The notes beneath the pieces are model-generated. The model saw only the letters and a list, made by a program, of their open reading frames with translations. It was not told the origin of the DNA and made no database searches. A program made the translations under genes and the position numbers. Below are positions 45,255-57,075 of a stretch of 64,000 bases of DNA, piece after piece. The DNA is taken from positions 1,706,570-1,770,569 of the forward strand of contig OX387602.1 in NCBI GenBank assembly GCA_947568835.1, given 5' to 3'. Every line of letters starts with the position of its first letter. Position 1 is the stretch's first letter. This stretch comes from Protonemura montana. Taxonomy: Eukaryota > Arthropoda > Insecta > Plecoptera > Nemouridae.

Positions 45255-48200
45255 TTTGTTTAGTACAGCTGGTTCGGTTGAGAGTCGACCACATGTATAG
45301 TGGTCGATGAGCGTGGAGGTAATTAGCTAAAATGCACAGCAAAAATACTTGCATGCGAATGATTTCTGCATGAGATACATTTCACACATAAAGCCAAGGC
45401 ACATGACCAATCACGAAAGCACACACACACAGACTCACATGCATTTACTTGATTAGCGTTCTTCGTTGCCCGGAAACAGCGATGGAACTTTCTTTACCAT
45501 GTACCAGCCATAAAGCTACGGCGACTACGTAATACATAACATTGTTTTCGCATAACAGTTCGTTCGGGATTCACCCGCCGAAGAAGCTTTGTGTTGTTTG
45601 TGTGCATACCACTTCTCGCGAATGAACCAAGTTTTCTTCTTGATGAGCTCGCAGTTTTGGTGCAGATTACCGCTGTGGAAAATGTGGTGCTCTGCAGCGT
45701 GAGTTCTCTAACAGCGAGCAACGAACGAGGCAGCAAGGCAAACAGCAACAACAGCGAGCTTGTGATCGACACGGGACGACACACGAACACAAATATTAAA
45801 ACTTACTGGCGGACTGACCGTTGCGAGCAGTCGCCTGTGTGGGGTGCGTTAGAGTACTATCATCTTTGGTCCCCTTCCTATCAGGCGGGCTGGCAACTGC
45901 AAGGAAAAACAACACGCCAATAAGATCTCCTGGCCCCCACGATCCAACTATCGCTCGACTGGGGTTCAACAGGTGGGCCGCTTGTCAATTTCTAGGTTAA
46001 CACTAAAAACCTTGGACATCTGTGTTTTCATAGTGTTTTCCGTGTGGATGTGACAGCGGCTGACACCAACAGGAGATGATTTTATTTCCAACGAAGTTGT
46101 CGATGGAGAAAACACGCCAGACGCGTTCTCGGCGTCATCGCGGTCGACCACTGATTAATTAAATGGTTTTGTTAAAGCAGCGGATCCTCGAGAGAAACAC
46201 CAAACAATGTAAAATGCTGGCGAAGAAGTGCGCCTAGAATACGAATTGGCGTCTTATAATGACAACGCCGACGTGCTAGGAATGCCGACGCCGACACCGA
46301 CGCCGACGCCCTACCAATATCACGCTTGATGGAATGCAGTGCGCGCTCCAGCACGATATCCCGCTCTTAAAAGAATTATTCAGAATGAAATATTTTTCTA
46401 CATTCTTGAGATGCTTAGTTTCCCGAAATTGCATCGACGTTCATTGGAAGTCGATCGCCTGTATTGATATTGAAGATATTTTGGGGTATATATATTTTTT
46501 TTTTCAGAGTAGTATTCTCAAATTGGCAGTTTTGGTCGTATAGAAATTCTGCCACATCAAAGGAGCATGTCTTTGGCATTTCAGTGCTTGAGGTTGAAAC
46601 GTGCGTTTTATTTTCCTATATAATATGATGCCAGATGCTTGTTATTCCTCCGTCTCTATTCCGGCAAAGGTTTTCACGAAGCGGCTCCTCTTTATTTTCT
46701 CAGCCTTGTCAATAGAAGTGATGCGATATTTTCTGCTAATGGCCGCTGTACCAATAGCACGGTAATGTATCCCAACTAAACACGATTTACGAGCACGGCC
46801 ATCGGTCGGGGTTATCTTTTTCTAAACCCGACCAGAAAGCAAGGTCAAGTCGAACTTCCCGAGGAAATCACATTTCCCGTCTTCAAACAGTTTGATGGGA
46901 GTTTTGAATAGACGCACGAAATTCAATTCTCAAGCAGTTTAAATATTTTTGAGTTCTATATTTCTGAAACTCCTTTTTTTTTGTATAGTTATTGAATCAA
47001 ATCAAATATTTTTTCAGATGCTCTTTCACATGCCTAAAGTTCAGCAAGGTGAACTCTTTGTGATGGGGACGGGAACCAGGCAGGGGGGAGTGAGGCGAGC
47101 AGCAGACTGTGATCAAAGCTGAACGACACTAGTAAATAATTCACACTATCCAGGCCAGTTAGTTGTCCGGACGCGAGGTTCCTTGGCATAGCTCACAAAG
47201 CGGGACCGACCCACCCTCTCTAGGCACGCGTGCGATCCTTCCCGCACGCTGGCACGCGTGACGCAGACAGGGTTGGAGCGGTCCTCCACGGAGCGAATTC
47301 CGACTTTTACCTACGGATTATCCCGGAAAATGTCAACTAGGCGTGTCCCCTTTAACTCGAATAAATACCTGAGCGAGTAGCATGAATTAACCATCGATTA
47401 AAAGCGTGGTTAGATGGAATTAGTAATTTTTACTCTGGTCCGCAATTGCAACATCGATTTTCATGTGAGTTAAAGCGGAAAGCAATTTAATTTTCTAATT
47501 TCGTCCAGCAACAGCGAGTGAGCTTCAAAGGGTGGTTTCATGTGACGTGAATTTATAAACAATTTTGCTCGGCATAAAAACAGAGCCTTGAGCATTTGAC
47601 CCAAAACTTCTGGGTTCGGAATATTGAAGCTCGCCTAAATTGTTAAAACCGATAGCTAGCGCTTGCTGCGCCGGGAAAGGCCAACTTGCAACCTTATAAT
47701 TAGTCGTGTTGGTTCTCTTTGATCGTAATTTGTATACGAGGCGACAAGAGCGACACACGTAGGTAGCGAAATAAACGGTTGGAAATTCTCAGCCGAATGT
47801 TTCGCATATTTTCATTTGGAACTACCTCTTGCGTAACTGGCAGCGGCACACTCTATATAGATACATGCTCTTCGCTGGAGCTCAAAATGAGGGGTCTCTT
47901 AATTTTTCCGCTGTTCTCGTTGACGACTAGACGAGAGTTGGAAAACTTTGTTCGAAGCTTTTCCAGCTGGGTAATTTTCCGCGCACTAAATCATTGGGCG
48001 CGACAAAATATCGCAGCTGAGACTGTGGCGACTTCTAGCGTCTTGCAAGATGAATCTAACACCTCTGACGACGGTTAGTTTAGTAGACTTTGCCGTACTA
48101 CAATAGCGACATTATTTATGCTTCTTGAGGTGTTTATTTTACTGAGAGAAATTGAAATTTTAGACAATATCGGAGATGTGTGGGATGACGAAGAATGAAA

Positions 48201-51200
48201 AGCATAGGAAAACGAGGATACGACTTTTTCATTTGGTTCCGTGAGATAGTTCGGAGAGGAAATGCCGGTCACTGTTTATGGTTTTACAAGGGTCTGGTAA
48301 AAATGTTACTGCCGGTTACCAAGGAAACAGATCCTCTTATTGGCTGTATTCCTAAGAGTAAGATGAGTTTTGACATAAGATGCATTTTTATCGACTAAAA
48401 TACTGTTCTGTCAATAGAGGAAAGTTCAAATAAAATACCGTATCAAATACAGATTTCCAGTTGTTTTAAAAGCTTCTCTGAAATAATACGGTGTTTCTTT
48501 ATTATCGCTCCACGAATTTTCAGCTCAAAATCTATTATCTTCATTATTTTTTAAGTTGGATAAACATATTTTTGTATGAATAATTCTGACACTGTGCAGA
48601 TCATTTTTTCGATAAATACCACTCGAAGATGAATCCTAAAAAGGGTTTTCTTTCTAGTTCTTTCATCACAACACCGCGGAGTACTTGCGAGAATGATATC
48701 GCCTCGAGCAAATGGCGCAGACGAGCAGACACGTTGCTGAAACGGGGTACTAAAAACAAAGGTACTAACCTAGAACAGACGGTATTGATTCCAGAGATTT
48801 CCTCTGGTTCCAGTATTTATAAGCTCATGGACAGAGAATTCCAGGTTTACTAGGGAACATAAATAAAGGGCACGGGAGAGAGGCAAGCACAAATTAATAC
48901 CGATACTGAAATCTGCGTCCTAGTTGAACGGGATTACATCAATTGTTTTCCTCCTTCAAGCACCGACCGTCTTTAGCATGATATTCTTTAACATAAATCG
49001 CATTAACACATTTCTACACGCGTTTATTAAAAGCAAATAGGCACGCTTTTAGGCTGAGTTTCGCAGGAATATCTTGACTTGCTTCTAAACATTACACTGT
49101 TTGTTCTCTTTAGGAAATTCACCAAGATCTTTAGAGTTTCAAATGGGTATTTTCTTTTCGTAAAACTTACTCTTCTCTTAGCGCTTGCGGTATATTATGT
49201 TGTCTAATTAACACAACTAATTATTGCTTCGCAAAAACGGAGTGGCTGGGACTAAAACACTCTTGAAATAAGTATAAAAACATTGTTGCGATGACTGAAA
49301 GATTTCAAAACACATTTAGCACTTTCATTTCCTGTAAGTACATAAATGCATGTGATAGGTTAATTTCTGTCGGCTCCAATGTATAAGTATTTGACTTACT
49401 GGCGTAGAATCCTCTAGCTCTAGCACGTGCATTTTCTGATTTAAAAAGTAATCTACCTTCTTTCGATGATGATTGTATTTTGGAAGACGAGCGTGAGATC
49501 GTATCGACTATCGAGGATCACAAATTGATGGATCGCGGTCGGACTCGTCCAATTCCCATCACAATCCGATCTTAATTGAAAATATCTCAGTGAATTGAGT
49601 GATCGAATGATAAGCGATCTTCGTCCTTATTGGACTTATTGGAGTTAAAGGAGGTGCTTTCAAATTGGTACAGAAATACAGTCAAATCAACCGGAAAGGG
49701 AACGCACCATGAAAAAAAATATATTAAAAAAATGGATTTTGAATGCTAAATAAAAGGAATAATTTTCCTGACGATTCGCAACTTATCTTTGCTACTTCAT
49801 CAAGGATGAAAGCAGTAGTGACTTTCCTCCGAAATCAAAATAACAGTCTTTAGGGTGGTTCTCTTCTCAACTTCCCACGTCTCTCCTCATAGAGATGCGT
49901 TATTATGGTATCTGGACTCATGTCTACTTTATCTAACATTAGCAATTTAGCTTTGATTCATTTTTAAACTGGATTTTTGAATACCAAGTAAAATAATTAA
50001 TTTTTCTGACTTTCCGCGACTTATGCCTGTTACTCCACCAAAGTGAGTCAAAAAGCATTAGACAACTTCCTTGCTGGTACTAGCAATGTTCATACTATGA
50101 TGCTATTCTCTGCAAAGTTAAGATTTTAATTAGTCTTTTACTTATTTGCTCAGAATTCGCAATCTTATTCCCTTGCTAACAAAATAACACAAAAATAAAA
50201 ACGTACTCCAGATTTTACAATAATTAAGCAGTGTTATGCGTTTCTAGGTAAACACTAACAACCATAATGCACCGAGTTTACTGTACCACCGCATGTACCA
50301 CCCTGGGGGCAGGGCAATGTACATGTTCGTCAACTTTGCTTACGTTGTTTGATTTTGGCGGGCAAACTGTATACACAATAGCAAAAGCTTAGAGATGTTT
50401 CAGAGCGAAACATAGGATCCGTAAAGCCGCACACGGGGGTCGGCATCGCCGGGCCAGCATCAAAACCAAAATGAGCTGAAATTGATAACGGTATCGTTAC
50501 AAGCAACCCGCGACGACCGATAGTCCCAAGACTTCTGACAAGCAATCAAAGACTTTGAAAAAAACCCCGCAAAACGTCGGAAAAGCCCCGCGTTAGAACG
50601 ACGACATCGAAGTTTCAGCCATTTTTCTGCTGCCAAAATGAATGGAATTAGTGATATCCGGTTGCACGGGCCTGTCGGTGGCGTTGTGTGTGTTTCGAGC
50701 GCAAAAATAATAACAATGGCAGCGATATTCGCAGAAAAAGTCACGATAATTAAGCACTGACAACAATAGAGCAAGGCTCAATCTCAGCTCTATGATAAAA
50801 CATCGAGTATTGCAGCCGAACAATACTTGGTTAGAATACGCTTTACGATGGAAATGTTATATACCTGTCACGAACATGAAGTTACACAATTTTGACATGA
50901 GAAAAATCGACCAGTCCCAGTCTGGTCGCCAGCTTAAGTCCGTTAAGAATAAAGAAAGATGGCGAGAAGATATTTATTTTAAAAATAATTGAACAGCTGA
51001 CTTTGGCGGGAATCGGAACTGTTCCCTCATAAAGTGTAGTCATGTTCTTTGTCAATATCAGGCGAAAATCATACACACCAATACACATTTATACACAATT
51101 AATACGTCTCTGATTGAATTCTACTTTAGTAAATCGAATTACTGAGAGAAAATTCCGCTCCGGCCGCTGCTGTCCGGAAAATGAGGGGGAACTCCAGGAA

Positions 51201-53625
51201 AACGTTCGAGCTCACGCCCTTCACAGTGTTTTATTACCTGCCAGATCATCACTCCGAGCTTGGCCGAGAATAACTCGATTAGTGGCGCGAATGGACGCTA
51301 AAACGAAGATACGCAAGGAACCGTAATTCGTTTATCTTTTAATAAAGCCAAGCGACACTCGGCGTAAGGATACTTCGTGGCAAAATATTGCCTCTTGCAG
51401 ACAACCGATGGCAACTTTGCCCGTCAAGAAGTCCAAGAAATCTGGGCGACAACAAAGACTTGGTATGCTATCGCCACGATGAGTACAAAAATGAGACAAC
51501 GTGCATGGACTGCGTAAAATAAATCTGATGGAAACAAGACGAGATGAAATCTCTGCAAGTGGCGAGAGAAGTGCGCTCATGGGAGGGGGTGGAGCTGAGA
51601 TGTTTCCTCGAACACTCTTGTCTCCTTTCCACGAGCAGCAAAGCCATCTCGACAGAATGCTCGGCTCACTAGCACAAGAAAACGTGATGCGGATATAACT
51701 CCTGCTCGTCGTGCTCCCAGCGAACCAGCGTAGATTGGACCCGTGTGAGACACAATGGCAAAAAAACTGTGCGAACGCCAGTGGAAAATTACGCGCAAGA
51801 ACGCGTTCAATAAAAGTATATCAGCGGCAATATTAACAGTGCTTTGGGAGGAGCCATAAGCAGCTGAAGGCACTTCTCTGAAAGTGTCAGCGTGAAAATA
51901 TGGGCAGGTATCGATGCTTCAGCCAAGGTGGAAGGGAAATTTTTTCCGAATTTTCTTCAGTTTCCCGCCCGAATCGATTAGGATGCAGAAATGAGACGGT
52001 GCTCAGAGCACAGCGACGCTCTTTAGAGTGTCGGAAAGCGCTGAGGCGGTAAATTTACCTCTGACAGGAAGGCAAGGAGCGTCCTGACACTTCATCCTCG
52101 TTCTCACATAAAGCACTAGCGAGCAATGTCTAACCCACACGTTCTTCTCACTACTTGTTATTAATTTTCACATGCTTGTTTTTCAACTTTTCACAACAGC
52201 ACTTCCTTATTTGCAGTCGATAGTGTTGTGTTTCTTTTTCGCGAAAAGTCGACTGAATTTGCAAATCGGATTTCCACCGTGGATACGATTTGTGCTGACG
52301 CGTATACGATCGCGCCTCGAAGCGAGCTAGCGTACCTCTTGTTGGTTTATTCATTCCGGCTGAAATGTTAAGGCGAAGGCATGCAAATTTCACGCCATTT
52401 TCACACGTCTACTAAGAGTATAGCGCATAATGAAGTTGTAGAAAATATTAGCATTTGGCACTATTTCGCAAGCATACAAGTGTATAGGTATAGACATCAT
52501 TGCTTGAAATTTGCATACCAAGTGCACCAATAATAAAACAAAGCTGACACAGTTTTAGTTGAATTTAAATTAATTTTACTAACGAGCAACAAAACAGTCA
52601 ACTAGCTTTCTTATTTTCAATGAACTAGTTCTTAATTCGCTTTATGACACACATTATAACGTTCTTGTTTGAGCTGGAAATCTTTGCTATTTGTGGTTTC
52701 GGATAGGTATCTCATGAACCCCTTACAAACATTATCAACCCTAGTCGCTGTTTAATGACGGAATGGTATTATCTTCTGCTGGCAACTCTAACGCTCCACG
52801 TTTATTAGAATCAGTCTTGATCTTATTTGGTAACAGTGAAGCCCCGCAAAAGAGGTGCTACACACCAATTACCCTGAAAGCCATCGCCGGCAGAGCTCGC
52901 AAATTTCAATCCCATTAATTGGTCCCGAGTGGTTCCGATTCCCAATCCTGATTGTAAAAAAAAAAACCAGTGCCTCTCGGTCGGCGGGCCTCGTGACATT
53001 CTGCAGGCTCAAAAGGGCAGAACATTCACGTGTTGCTACTACATTGAACCATATCAAACCTTTGAGAGCGTTTCTCGTCAAATAAAGTTGAAAAACTGGG
53101 GACGGGAGCCGCCCACGTTATTTTTGTTGGCAAAATGATTTATAAATATGTTGGAAATAATTCCAATTCTGTGCCGTGTAGTCCCTGTTATGTCTACTAT
53201 GCCGTTAATTTGGCACAGAAAGAATTGTCTGGCGTTACCGGAGAGATTATGTCAGGAGAGATGATTTTTGTTCTTGGAACCTGCTCTAGATTTTTGAATT
53301 CCAGATAACTGGAGTTTTCAGTATTTAACCCAAAAGAAACCGGAAGAAGAAAGAGCCCCGTCGTTGACGTGGCAACTCAACCATACTAACATTGTAGCTA
53401 GCAGCAGAGAATTCAATTATTGCCAGTTGTACAAAAAAAAAAATGAAAACTCGTAAGCCACAAGGACTTGACGAATTTATTGAAATTTAATAGAACTATT
53501 GTAAGAAATAGAGGAAGTTATTGCAGTAGATTGCTAGTTTTTTTTATAAGGAAATTCGTACGGCTAAGCAGGCAAAGCAAACGATATATGTTTATAATAG
53601 TCAAGACTCAAGATACACCATAAAA

Positions 53626-53671
53626 GTGCAGAAGTTCTGCATAAGTTCTGCATAAGTTCTGCACAAGTTCT
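53626..53671. repeat. 11-bp tandem repeat, about 4 copies
   Basis: AAGTTCTGCAT units with a final AAGTTCTGCAC variant, just before the split SINE. Confidence 0.85.
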
Positions 53672-54116
53672 GAAGAACCATTACAAGAGGATATCTTGGC
53701 TTATTATAAACATAATTACCAGGGCTGTGATAATTTATATATTGATTTATTTGTGGTGTTTAACGACGCACTGTTTTGACATCTGACCCTGTGGCACTGG
53801 TCTAATGGCGTCGGTGAACGAGAGATTGATGACGAGGATGATGATGAATATAACATCGTCTAGAAGGGAGGAGGGGAAACCCGGTGCCGGTGTAACAGAA
53901 TATTCGTACTGCCATAATATTATTACCCCCAGTAATCTCAGTTCATAATATGATTACTGGCCAGTAAACAAGAATTGTAATGAGATTACTGGCTGAGAAA
54001 ACCTAGCGTTTGAGAACATATTATTTGTACTGTACCAGTAAAACAAAAACAGTGAAATAATATTACTCCCAAAACAAAAGCATCACCTGCAGGGTACAGG
54101 GTGTCTTAAAGCAAAT

Positions 54117-55208
54117 GCAGGGGAGTAATCTGATAATAGCCTGAAGGTATAATGCTATTACTCCCCAACATAATGAAATGTGAACTTACCTGTGCATTTT
54201 GATGCAATCGAACTAGATGCACTACAGGGTGTGTACAAAACAATGCAGGGGAGTAATCTGATAATAGCCTGAAGGTATAATGCTATTACTCCCCAACATA
54301 ATGAAATGTGAACTTACCTGTGCATTTTGATGCAATCGAACTAGATGCACTACAGGGTGTGTACAAAACAATGCAGGGGAGTAATCTGATAATAGCCTGA
54401 AGGTATAATGCTATTACTCCCCAACATTATGAAATGTGAATTAACCTGTGCATTTTGATGCAATCGAACTAGATGCACTACAGGGTGTGTACAAAACAAT
54501 GCAGGGGAGTAATCTGATAATAGCCTGAAGGTATAATGCTATTACTCCCCAACATAATGAAATGTGAATTAACCTGTGCATTTTGATGCGATCGAACTAG
54601 ATGCACTACAGGGTGTGTACAAATCAATGCAGGGGAGTAATCTGATAATAGCCTGAAGGTATAATGCTATTACTCCCCAACATTATGAAATGTGAACTTA
54701 CCTGTGCATTTTGATGCAATCGAACTAGATGCACTACAGGGTGTGTACAAAACAATGCAGGGGAGTAATCTGATAATAGCCTGAAGGTATAATGCTATTA
54801 CTCCCCAACATTATGAAATGTGAACTTACCTGTGCATTTTGATGCAATCGAACTAGATGCACTACAGGGTGTGTACAAATCAATGCAGGGGAGTAATCTG
54901 ATAATAGCCTGAAGGTATAATGCTATTACTCCCCAACATTATGAAATGTGAACTTACCTGTGCATTTTGATGCAATCGAACTAGATGCACTACAGGGTGT
55001 GTACAAAGCAAATGCAGGGGAGTAATCTGATAATAGCCTGAAGGTATAATGCTATTACTCCCCAACATTATGAAATGTGAACTTACCTGTGCATTTTGAT
55101 GCAATCGAACTAGATGCACTACAGGGTGTGTACAAAACAATGCAGGGGAGTAATCTGATAATAGCCTGAAGGTATAATGCTATTACTCCCCAACATTATG
55201 AAATGTGA
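54117..55208 (+). repeat. 128-bp tandem array, left arm, about 8.6 copies
   Basis: Units start (GCAGGGGAGTAATCTG) at 54117, 54245, 54373, 54501, 54629, 54757, 54885, 55014 and 55142. Each holds an inner palindrome GGGGAGTAAT...ATTACTCCCC and a GATGCAATCGAACTAGATGC block. Unit variants (AAAAC, AAATC or AAAGCAAATG before the unit; GCGATCG; GAATTAACC) mark individual copies. Confidence 0.95.
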
Positions 55209-55300
55209 ACTGCAGGATGAGCGAGTTTCAAAAACATTGCTGGTATCCATAATGAAGCCAACCAAGGTCTCGATACTGATATTAACAAGGTCTTGATATT
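55209..55300. other. Unique centre of the palindrome
   Basis: About 90 bp separate the two arrays (CTGCAGGATGAGCGAGTTTC onward). It is not repeated in the window and contains two near-copies of CAAGGTCTCGATACTGATAT. Confidence 0.8.
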
Positions 55301-56373
55301 GAGTTCGATTGCATCAAAATGCACAGGTAAGTTCACATTTCATAATGTTGGGGAGTAATAGCATTATACCTTCAGGCTATTATCAGATTACTCCCCTGCA
55401 TTGTTTTGTACACACCCTGTAGTGCATCTAGTTCGATTGCATCAAAATGCACAGGTAAGTTCACATTTCATAATGTTGGGGAGTAATAGCATTATACCTT
55501 CAGGCTATTATCAGATTACTCCCCTGCATTTGCTTTGTACACACCCTGTAGTGCATCTAGTTCGATTGCATCAAAATGCACAGGTAAGTTCACATTTCAT
55601 TATGTTGGGGAGTAATAGCATTATACCTTCAGGCTATTATCAGATTACTCCCCTGCATTGTTTTGTACACACCCTGTAGTGCATCTAGTTCGATTGCATC
55701 AAAATGCACAGGTAAGTTCACATTTCATAATGTTGGGGAGTAATAGCATTATACCTTCAGGCTATTATCAGATTACTCCCCTGCATTGATTTGTACACAC
55801 CCTGTAGTGCATCTAGTTCGATTGCATCAAAATGCACAGGTAAGTTCACATTTCATAATGTTGGGGAGTAATAGCATTATACCTTCAGGCTATTATCAGA
55901 TTACTCCCCTGCATTGTTTTGTACACACCCTGTAGTGCATCTAGTTCGATTGCATCAAAATGCACAGGTAAGTTCACATTTCATAATGTTGGGGAGTAAT
56001 AGCATTATACCTGCAGGCTATTATCAGATTACTCCCCTGCATTGATTTGTACACACCCTGTAGTGCATCTAGTTCGATCGCATCAAAATGCACAGGTTAA
56101 TTCACATTTCATTATGTTGGGGAGTAATAGCATTATACCTTCAGGCTATTATCAGATTACTCCCCTGCATTGTTTTGTACACACCCTGTAGTGCATCTAG
56201 TTCGATTGCATCAAAATGCACAGGTTAATTCACATTTCATAATGTTGGGGAGTAATAGCATTATACCTTCAGGCTATTATCAGATTACTCCCCTGCATTG
56301 TTTTGTACACACCCTGTAGTGCATCTAGTTCGATTGCATCAAAATGCACAGGTAAGTTCACATTTCATTATGT
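55301..56373 (-). repeat. 128-bp tandem array, right arm, inverted
   Basis: The same 128-bp unit in reverse orientation, about 8 copies. Marker variants occur in nearly the same order from the centre outward as in the left arm, including the AAAGCAAATG unit second from centre and the GCGATCG unit tied to an AAATC unit. Confidence 0.95.
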
Positions 56374-57075
56374 TTGCAAGGGGTGTTGTTGCATTTCTAT
56401 CGAAAGTTATGGGGCGTATTCCATATGAAGTCCCCACAGCAAGTAGCCTGGCTAATTTTTAAGCTAAACAGTACGCTAATCCCTGCAATGTGTTTGGTCA
56501 CCCTGTGATTTGATTGATGTGATTTATTTGTGCATAGTCAGTAATACTATTATAGTGATGTTTTGAAATTTTGTATTACTGTATATGTAATAATATGTAT
56601 TATTTTTACTGGGCCAGTAATCTCAAATCGTCTTTAGTTTACTGGTACAGTAATCTCAAAACGTTTCTAGTTTACTGGTACAGTAATCGTAGATCATATT
56701 GAGTTTACTGGCCAGTAAAACTAGCATATGCTGTGTTTACTGGGGGGTAATGTTAGTGGACAGTATAAATATTATGCGACACCGGCACGTAGTCTACTCC
56801 TGTCAAAGAGCACCAAGCGGACCATCGGCTTAACGTCCCTTCCGAAGGACGGTACAACGCGAAAATCAGGATACCCCCACAAATCCAAGCTGTAGAGAGG
56901 TTGATAAGCAAGACGAATGAAATTGTTCTAACTTTCATCCCTCCAACCTCTCTCCCGAACAGAACTGGTCATGGGTTTGATGGTCACCCATCCAATACCT
57001 GACTCAACGCAGTGTTGCTTAACTTCGGTGATCTCACGAGAACCGGTGTTTCTAACGCGCCAAACCGTTCGGTGA

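Larger units (their letters stand above)
43811..53746. other. Gene-poor stretch upstream of PDE1
   Basis: I recognise no protein gene. PDE1 5' exons or promoters probably lie in or beyond it, since its start codon was not found. A donor-like GAAG|GTGAGC on the minus strand near 45030, in CpG-rich sequence, is one weak candidate 5' exon end. It contains (CT)n at about 44437, (TG)n at 45222-45254, GCCGAC repeats at about 46270-46310, and an 11-bp tandem (AAGTTCTGCAT) at about 53630-53671. Open frames here lack similarity and splice context. Confidence 0.4.
53891..56781. mobile_element. 2.9-kb palindromic element carrying mirror-image 128-bp arrays
   Basis: It begins TGTAACAGAATATTCGTACT and ends with the near-inverse (TATAAATATTATGCGACA). 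It is flanked by CCGG on both sides (53887-53890, 56782-56785), at a site where the uninterrupted SINE copy has a single CCGG. Order: terminal repeat, subterminal zone with palindromic TTACTGGCCAGTAA-like motifs, array 1, unique centre, array 2 inverted, subterminal motifs, terminal repeat. It has no coding capacity beyond short frames created by the repeats. The superfamily is not recognised; 4-bp duplication and TGT...ACA ends are the only clues. Confidence 0.75.
53747..57075 (-). mobile_element. 5S rRNA-derived SINE split by a 2.9-kb insertion
   Basis: On the minus strand the head at about 57075-56786 reads ACCGGTTCTCGTGAGATCAC, GAAGTTAAGCAACACTGCG, GGTATTGGATGGGTGACCA and GACGTTAAGCCGATGGTCC. 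The tail at 53890-53747 reads back into GTCGTTAAACACCACAAAT. Together they match the SINE at 36195-36805, except that the 5S region is single, not triplicated. The palindromic element 53891-56781 interrupts it within CCGGTGCCGG. Confidence 0.82.

Noticed and set aside
54880-55679. Repetitive open frames (MFCTHPVVHLVRLHQNAQ...) inside the palindrome
   Set aside because: They exist only because the 128-bp unit happens to lack stops over two periods. The mirrored frame on the other strand gives the same peptide.
54117-56373. CRISPR-like appearance of the 128-bp and 47-bp arrays
   Set aside because: The units are contiguous with no unique spacers, and the genome is eukaryotic. They are tandem repeats.
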